Assembly: GCA_035506135.1 (NCBI GenBank)
Contig: DATJPY010000077.1
Span: forward strand, 66,981-130,980
Direction of reading: 5' to 3'
Source: DATJPY01 sp035506135
GTDB lineage: Bacteria; Myxococcota_A; UBA9160; PR03
DNA: 64,000 nucleotides
Of this stretch, positions 61,533 through 64,000 are shown in pieces. The translations under genes were made by a program, and so were the position numbers. The notes beneath the pieces were generated by a model, which worked only from the letters and a program-made list of their open reading frames with translations, was not told the origin of the DNA and searched no databases. Position 1 is the stretch's first letter. Every line of letters begins with the position of its first letter.

Positions 61533-63353
61533 TCACCCGCCGAACGGGATGGGACCGAGGTGCTCCGCGAGCGGCCCGAGCGCGGCCACCGGCAGGAACA
61601 GCAGCGCCCCGATGATCAGGATGGTCCCGAGCAGGAGCCCTCCGAAGGTGAGCGTGTCGTCCCGCATCGTGCCTACCGTGAAGGGCGCCGCCTTCTTGGC
61701 GCCGAGCCCGGCGGCCATCGCGATCGGTGCCACGATCGGCAGGTAGCGGCTGAAGAGCATCACGAGGCCCGACGCGATGTCCCAGGCGGAGCTCTCGGGT
61801 GCCGGATTCGTATTCGCCGCGAAGCCGAAGGTGTCCCCGAGCCCCTCGAAGCCGGAGCCGTTGTTGGCCGACGCCGACGAGAACTCGTAGACGATCTCCG
61901 AGAAGCCGTGCGGCCCGGGGTTGCTCTCCGACTTGGTGCCCCAATCCGTCGCCGCGAAGAGTCCGCTCGGTCCGAGGATCAGGATCGGATGCACCAGGAG
62001 CGCCAGCATGGCGAGCTTCATCTCCCTCGCGCCGACCTTCTTGCCCAGGTACTCCGGGCTCCGGCCCACCATCTGACCGGCGAGGAACACGCCGATGATC
62101 AGGAACAGCAGCAGGTTGATCATGCCGACGCCCTTGCCGCCGAAGACGCAGTTGATCCACATGCCGAAGAGCGGCGAGAGACCCGCCATCGGGTTCAGGC
62201 TGTCGTGGGCGCAGTCGATGGCGCCCGTGGTGAACGCCGTGGTGAGCGCCGCGAAGGTAGGGCACGCGGTGGTACCGAACCGCAGCTCGTGGCTCTCGAG
62301 GTTGCCGAGGTGCTGGTCGACCGGAAGGCCCGCGACGGCTGGCAGCGCGACCTGGCGGGCGCCGCTCGCCGCGCTGGCGCTGGCGAGCGTGTACTGCGGG
62401 CTCGCCGGGTGGGCGGTCAGGCCCGGATTCGGCTGCAAGGTGTCGTAGTAGATGCCCCAGCCGATCATGCCGATGAGCATCAGGCCCATGACGGCGTAGA
62501 TCACGACCCCGTGGCGGAACCTGCGCAGCATGCGGCCGTACATCAGGACCAGAGAGGTCGGGAAGAACATCATCGCCATCATGGTCAGGAAGTTCGACCA
62601 GGCATTCGGATTCTCGAACGGATGCGCGGCGTTCGCGCCGTAGAACCCGCCGCCGTTGGTCCCGACCTGCTTGATGGCGAGCATCGCCGCGACGGGGCCA
62701 ACCCGGATGTTCTGGGCCTTGGCCTGGCCGTCGTCGCCGGTGCCCATCGCGCCGGGCTCCAGCGTCGAGGCCTGCACGGTGGTCTCGAAGGTCATCGGCA
62801 TGCCGCTCTGGATGAAGAGCGCGCCGATGAGCAGGCAGGCGGGCACGAACATGTAGATCAGCACCCGCCACATGTCGACGAAGAAGTTCCCGACCTTCTT
62901 CTCGCCGCGGAAGAGTCGGATGATCGCGGTGAGCGCGCAGAGGCCGATCGAAGCCGACACGAACTGGTTGAGGATGCAGAAGAAGATCTGGCTGAAGTTC
63001 GAGAAGTGCACGTCGCCCGAGTAGTGCTGCAGGTTCGTGTTGGTCATGAACGAGGCAACGGTGTTGAAGATCGTCGTCGGCCACAGCATCCCGTACTTGC
63101 CGTCGGGGTTGAGCGGCGCGATCGGCTGGATCAGGAGCACGACGAAGCCGTAGACGAACAGCACGGTGCTGAAGACCAGCACGGCCACGGTGTACTGCTT
63201 CCAGTCCTGCGGTCCGGAGTCGAGCCGCTCCTCGAACCAGCGGAAGAGGCGCGGAGCGCGGTACTTGCCGTCCATGATCCACGCCATGTACCGGCTGAGG
63301 GGGATCGAGACGAGCACCACCGTCGCGAGAGTCAAGGCGGGAAGCAGCCACAT
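61533..63353 (-). CDS. kdpA: Potassium-transporting ATPase KdpA
   Basis: 606 residues. K+ channel-like subunit. Filters seen: MTNTNLQHYSGD, GTNGGGFYGAN, TTAFTTGAIDCAHDS and NNGSGFEGLGD; GGKGVGM replaces the common GGVGSGL, a subfamily trait. Longer than E. coli KdpA (557) owing to loops around LEPGAMGTGDDGQAKAQ and LASASAASGARQVALPAVAG. An ATG five codons earlier (63368) exists, but its own codons supply TGGAGG eight bases before the ATG at 63353, so 63353 is preferred. Preceded by kdpF. Confidence 0.96.
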   Translation of the reverse strand: MWLLPALTLATVVLVSIPLSRYMAWIMDGKYRAPRLFRWFEERLDSGPQDWKQYTVAVLVFSTVLFVYGFVVLLIQPIAPLNPDGKYGMLWPTTIFNTVASFMTNTNLQHYSGDVHFSNFSQIFFCILNQFVSASIGLCALTAIIRLFRGEKKVGNFFVDMWRVLIYMFVPACLLIGALFIQSGMPMTFETTVQASTLEPGAMGTGDDGQAKAQNIRVGPVAAMLAIKQVGTNGGGFYGANAAHPFENPNAWSNFLTMMAMMFFPTSLVLMYGRMLRRFRHGVVIYAVMGLMLIGMIGWGIYYDTLQPNPGLTAHPASPQYTLASASAASGARQVALPAVAGLPVDQHLGNLESHELRFGTTACPTFAALTTAFTTGAIDCAHDSLNPMAGLSPLFGMWINCVFGGKGVGMINLLLFLIIGVFLAGQMVGRSPEYLGKKVGAREMKLAMLALLVHPILILGPSGLFAATDWGTKSESNPGPHGFSEIVYEFSSASANNGSGFEGLGDTFGFAANTNPAPESSAWDIASGLVMLFSRYLPIVAPIAMAAGLGAKKAAPFTVGTMRDDTLTFGGLLLGTILIIGALLFLPVAALGPLAEHLGPIPFGG

Positions 63354-63388
63354 GGGAATGGCCTCCATTCATTTCGAAGCGTTCGGAG

Positions 63389-63469
63389 CTAGAACCACTC
63401 CGGGCGGATCAGCGCCGTGAAGAGGTAGACGAAGAGGAGCAGGCTGATGAGCGCGGTCAGGTAGATCAT
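63389..63469 (-). CDS. kdpF: KdpF small membrane subunit
   Basis: 26 residues: a single helix, YLTALISLLLFVYLFTALI, ending in RPEWF, the usual KdpF end (R-P-E-x-F). Stabilises the KdpABC complex in the membrane. 35 bp before kdpA. Its start is 10 bp after the stop of another tiny membrane ORF. Confidence 0.85.
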   Translation of the reverse strand: MIYLTALISLLLFVYLFTALIRPEWF

Positions 63470-63479
63470 GCGGGGATCC

Positions 63480-63575
63480 TCAGATCTTCTCGCACGCCAG
63501 CACGAAGGCGTAGAAGGCGCCCATGCTGGCGAGGCCGAGCAGGAACATCGCGACGAATAGGAGCGTGAGATCCAT
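63480..63575 (-). CDS. 31-residue membrane protein before kdpF
   Basis: Reads MDLTLLFVAMFLLGLASMGA then FYAFVLACEKI. One hydrophobic helix with a short charged C-terminus (CEKI). ATG 63575 has GGAG ten bases upstream. The pattern (short acidic start, helix, aromatic, then ACEKI-like end) resembles unnamed small ORFs I recall before kdpF in other bacteria, but I cannot verify that here. It is the first gene after the predicted sigma-54 promoter. Possibly an additional Kdp peptide. Confidence 0.6.
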   Translation of the reverse strand: MDLTLLFVAMFLLGLASMGAFYAFVLACEKI

Positions 63576-63904
63576 GGCGGTGTGGCTCCATCAATTTGTA
63601 CGTGAGTCATCGCGCCCCATCGTGGGTCCCCTCGATCGGGCCTTCGATGCGGCATCCACGCCGCCGAGGTCGAATGCATGAGGCGTGCCGGTTCTCCGGC
63701 CGTCTGGGGTCTGCGAACGCTTGGGTATGGACCGTGAAAGGCGGCGTCTCATTTCAATCTGAAGGGAACGCCTCCTGCGATCTGCAGTGCGCCTCGCTCG
63801 CCGATTCCCAGGGGAGCGAGCGGGCGCGCCACCCGGGAGGCGTGGCCAGCTTGCTGCGTGCTCCTCGGTCGCTCGTAGCGCGCGTGCGCGGTCCGGCACG
63901 GTTG
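63576..63904. other. Kdp control region, otherwise no gene seen
   Basis: 329 bp between the Kdp operon and the right-hand partial gene. It holds a sigma-54 promoter candidate on the minus strand (63675-63690) and an 11-bp inverted repeat TTCA-ATC-TGAA (63753-63763) about 90 bp upstream of the predicted start, where an enhancer protein could bind. I see no convincing coding frame. Confidence 0.5.
63675..63690 (-). promoter_or_regulatory. Sigma-54 promoter candidate of the kdp operon
   Basis: Minus strand CGGCACGCCTCATGCA (63690-63675): GGCACG, four bases, then ATGCA. GG and GC are exactly 10 bp apart. Differs from consensus only at the first T and the first T of TTGCA. Predicted start near 63664, about 90 bases before the first small ORF. 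Confidence 0.55.
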
Positions 63905-64000
63905 ATGCTGTCAGGAGCGGACATCGAGTCGGCCTGGAGCGAGGGGTTGATCGACCCGGCCTACATGGTGGTGGCGATCGTGGCCTGCGCGTTCGTCGGC
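63905..64000 (+). CDS. Start of a membrane-type protein (cut by window edge)
   Basis: From ATG 63905 the frame is open to the edge: MLSGADIESAWSEGLIDPAY then MVVAIVACAFVG, entering a hydrophobic helix. No clear ribosome binding site; GTG 63884 and GTG 63842 are in frame upstream. Too short to name. Confidence 0.35.
   Translation, partial: MLSGADIESAWSEGLIDPAYMVVAIVACAFVG

Noticed and set aside
59022..63392. A 1,456-codon plus-strand frame opposite kdpABC
   Set aside because: Low-complexity His/Arg/Glu-rich translation, no motifs, antisense to clear Kdp genes.

Overview
The window is a high-GC (about 70%), densely packed chromosomal segment from a Gram-negative bacterium. Lipoprotein, LolA-like, MMPL/RND, type II secretion-like and PEP-CTERM features indicate an outer membrane. 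Several genes fit a deltaproteobacterial or myxococcal-type lineage: four sigma-54 enhancer-binding regulators, a GspA/GspB pair, paired ArsA-like ATPases, a PEP-CTERM protein and a kdp operon without kdpDE. I cannot fix the taxon from sequence alone. I see no insertion sequence, prophage, CRISPR array or rRNA. There is one tRNA, Ala(CGC). Genes are tightly coupled: many stop and start codons overlap as GTGA, ATGA or TTGA, and GTG/TTG starts are frequent.

Layout. 1-7.3 kb: a partial YfhO-like membrane protein, a universal stress protein, tRNA-Ala, a spermidine-synthase-like membrane protein whose end runs antisense into the tRNA, a sigma-region-2 mini-protein, rnhA, a secreted unknown, and tgt with a tiny basic protein. 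7.3-14.9 kb: acyl-CoA dehydrogenase, a PEP-CTERM beta-propeller protein, an acyl-CoA ligase, DedA, a MocR-type regulator divergent from a GST, and a PaaI-type thioesterase. 14.8-24.4 kb: a minus-strand operon of MMPL exporter, histidine kinase, sigma-54 response regulator, LolA-like protein and a DUF3419/BtaA-like lipid enzyme, divergent from a receiver-less sigma-54 activator with its own -24/-12 promoter. 24.5-29.3 kb: lipoprotein, TetR, zinc-ribbon protein, two ArsA-like ATPases and a BtuF-like protein without a signal peptide. 29.5-34.5 kb: AMIN-domain protein, type II pantothenate kinase, and GspA- and GspB-like proteins.

34.5-49.7 kb: DUF4097, sirtuin and rhomboid; luciferase-like oxidoreductase, NUDIX and nth; a hydrolase, an orphan kinase, PBP1A, gshB, a repeat-containing small basic protein, a HupR-like regulator, GNAT, galE, ogt, and a Cys/Met PLP enzyme preceded by a strong SAM-II-type riboswitch candidate with its promoter. 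49.9-55.9 kb: a TetR-HlyD-ABC-ABC-permease-permease operon laid out like Escherichia coli cecR-ybhGFSR, with one predicted degenerate ATP site. 55.9-63.7 kb: a kdp operon (a 31-codon membrane ORF, kdpF, kdpA, kdpB, an enlarged kdpC) followed by an NtrC-type response regulator and a sensor-like membrane protein, with a sigma-54 promoter candidate upstream.

The most interesting systems are two. One is the kdp module, which appears wired to sigma-54 instead of KdpDE. The other is the lipid-export operon with an embedded two-component system and a BtaA-like enzyme. Function assignments rest on motifs read by eye; no database search was run.
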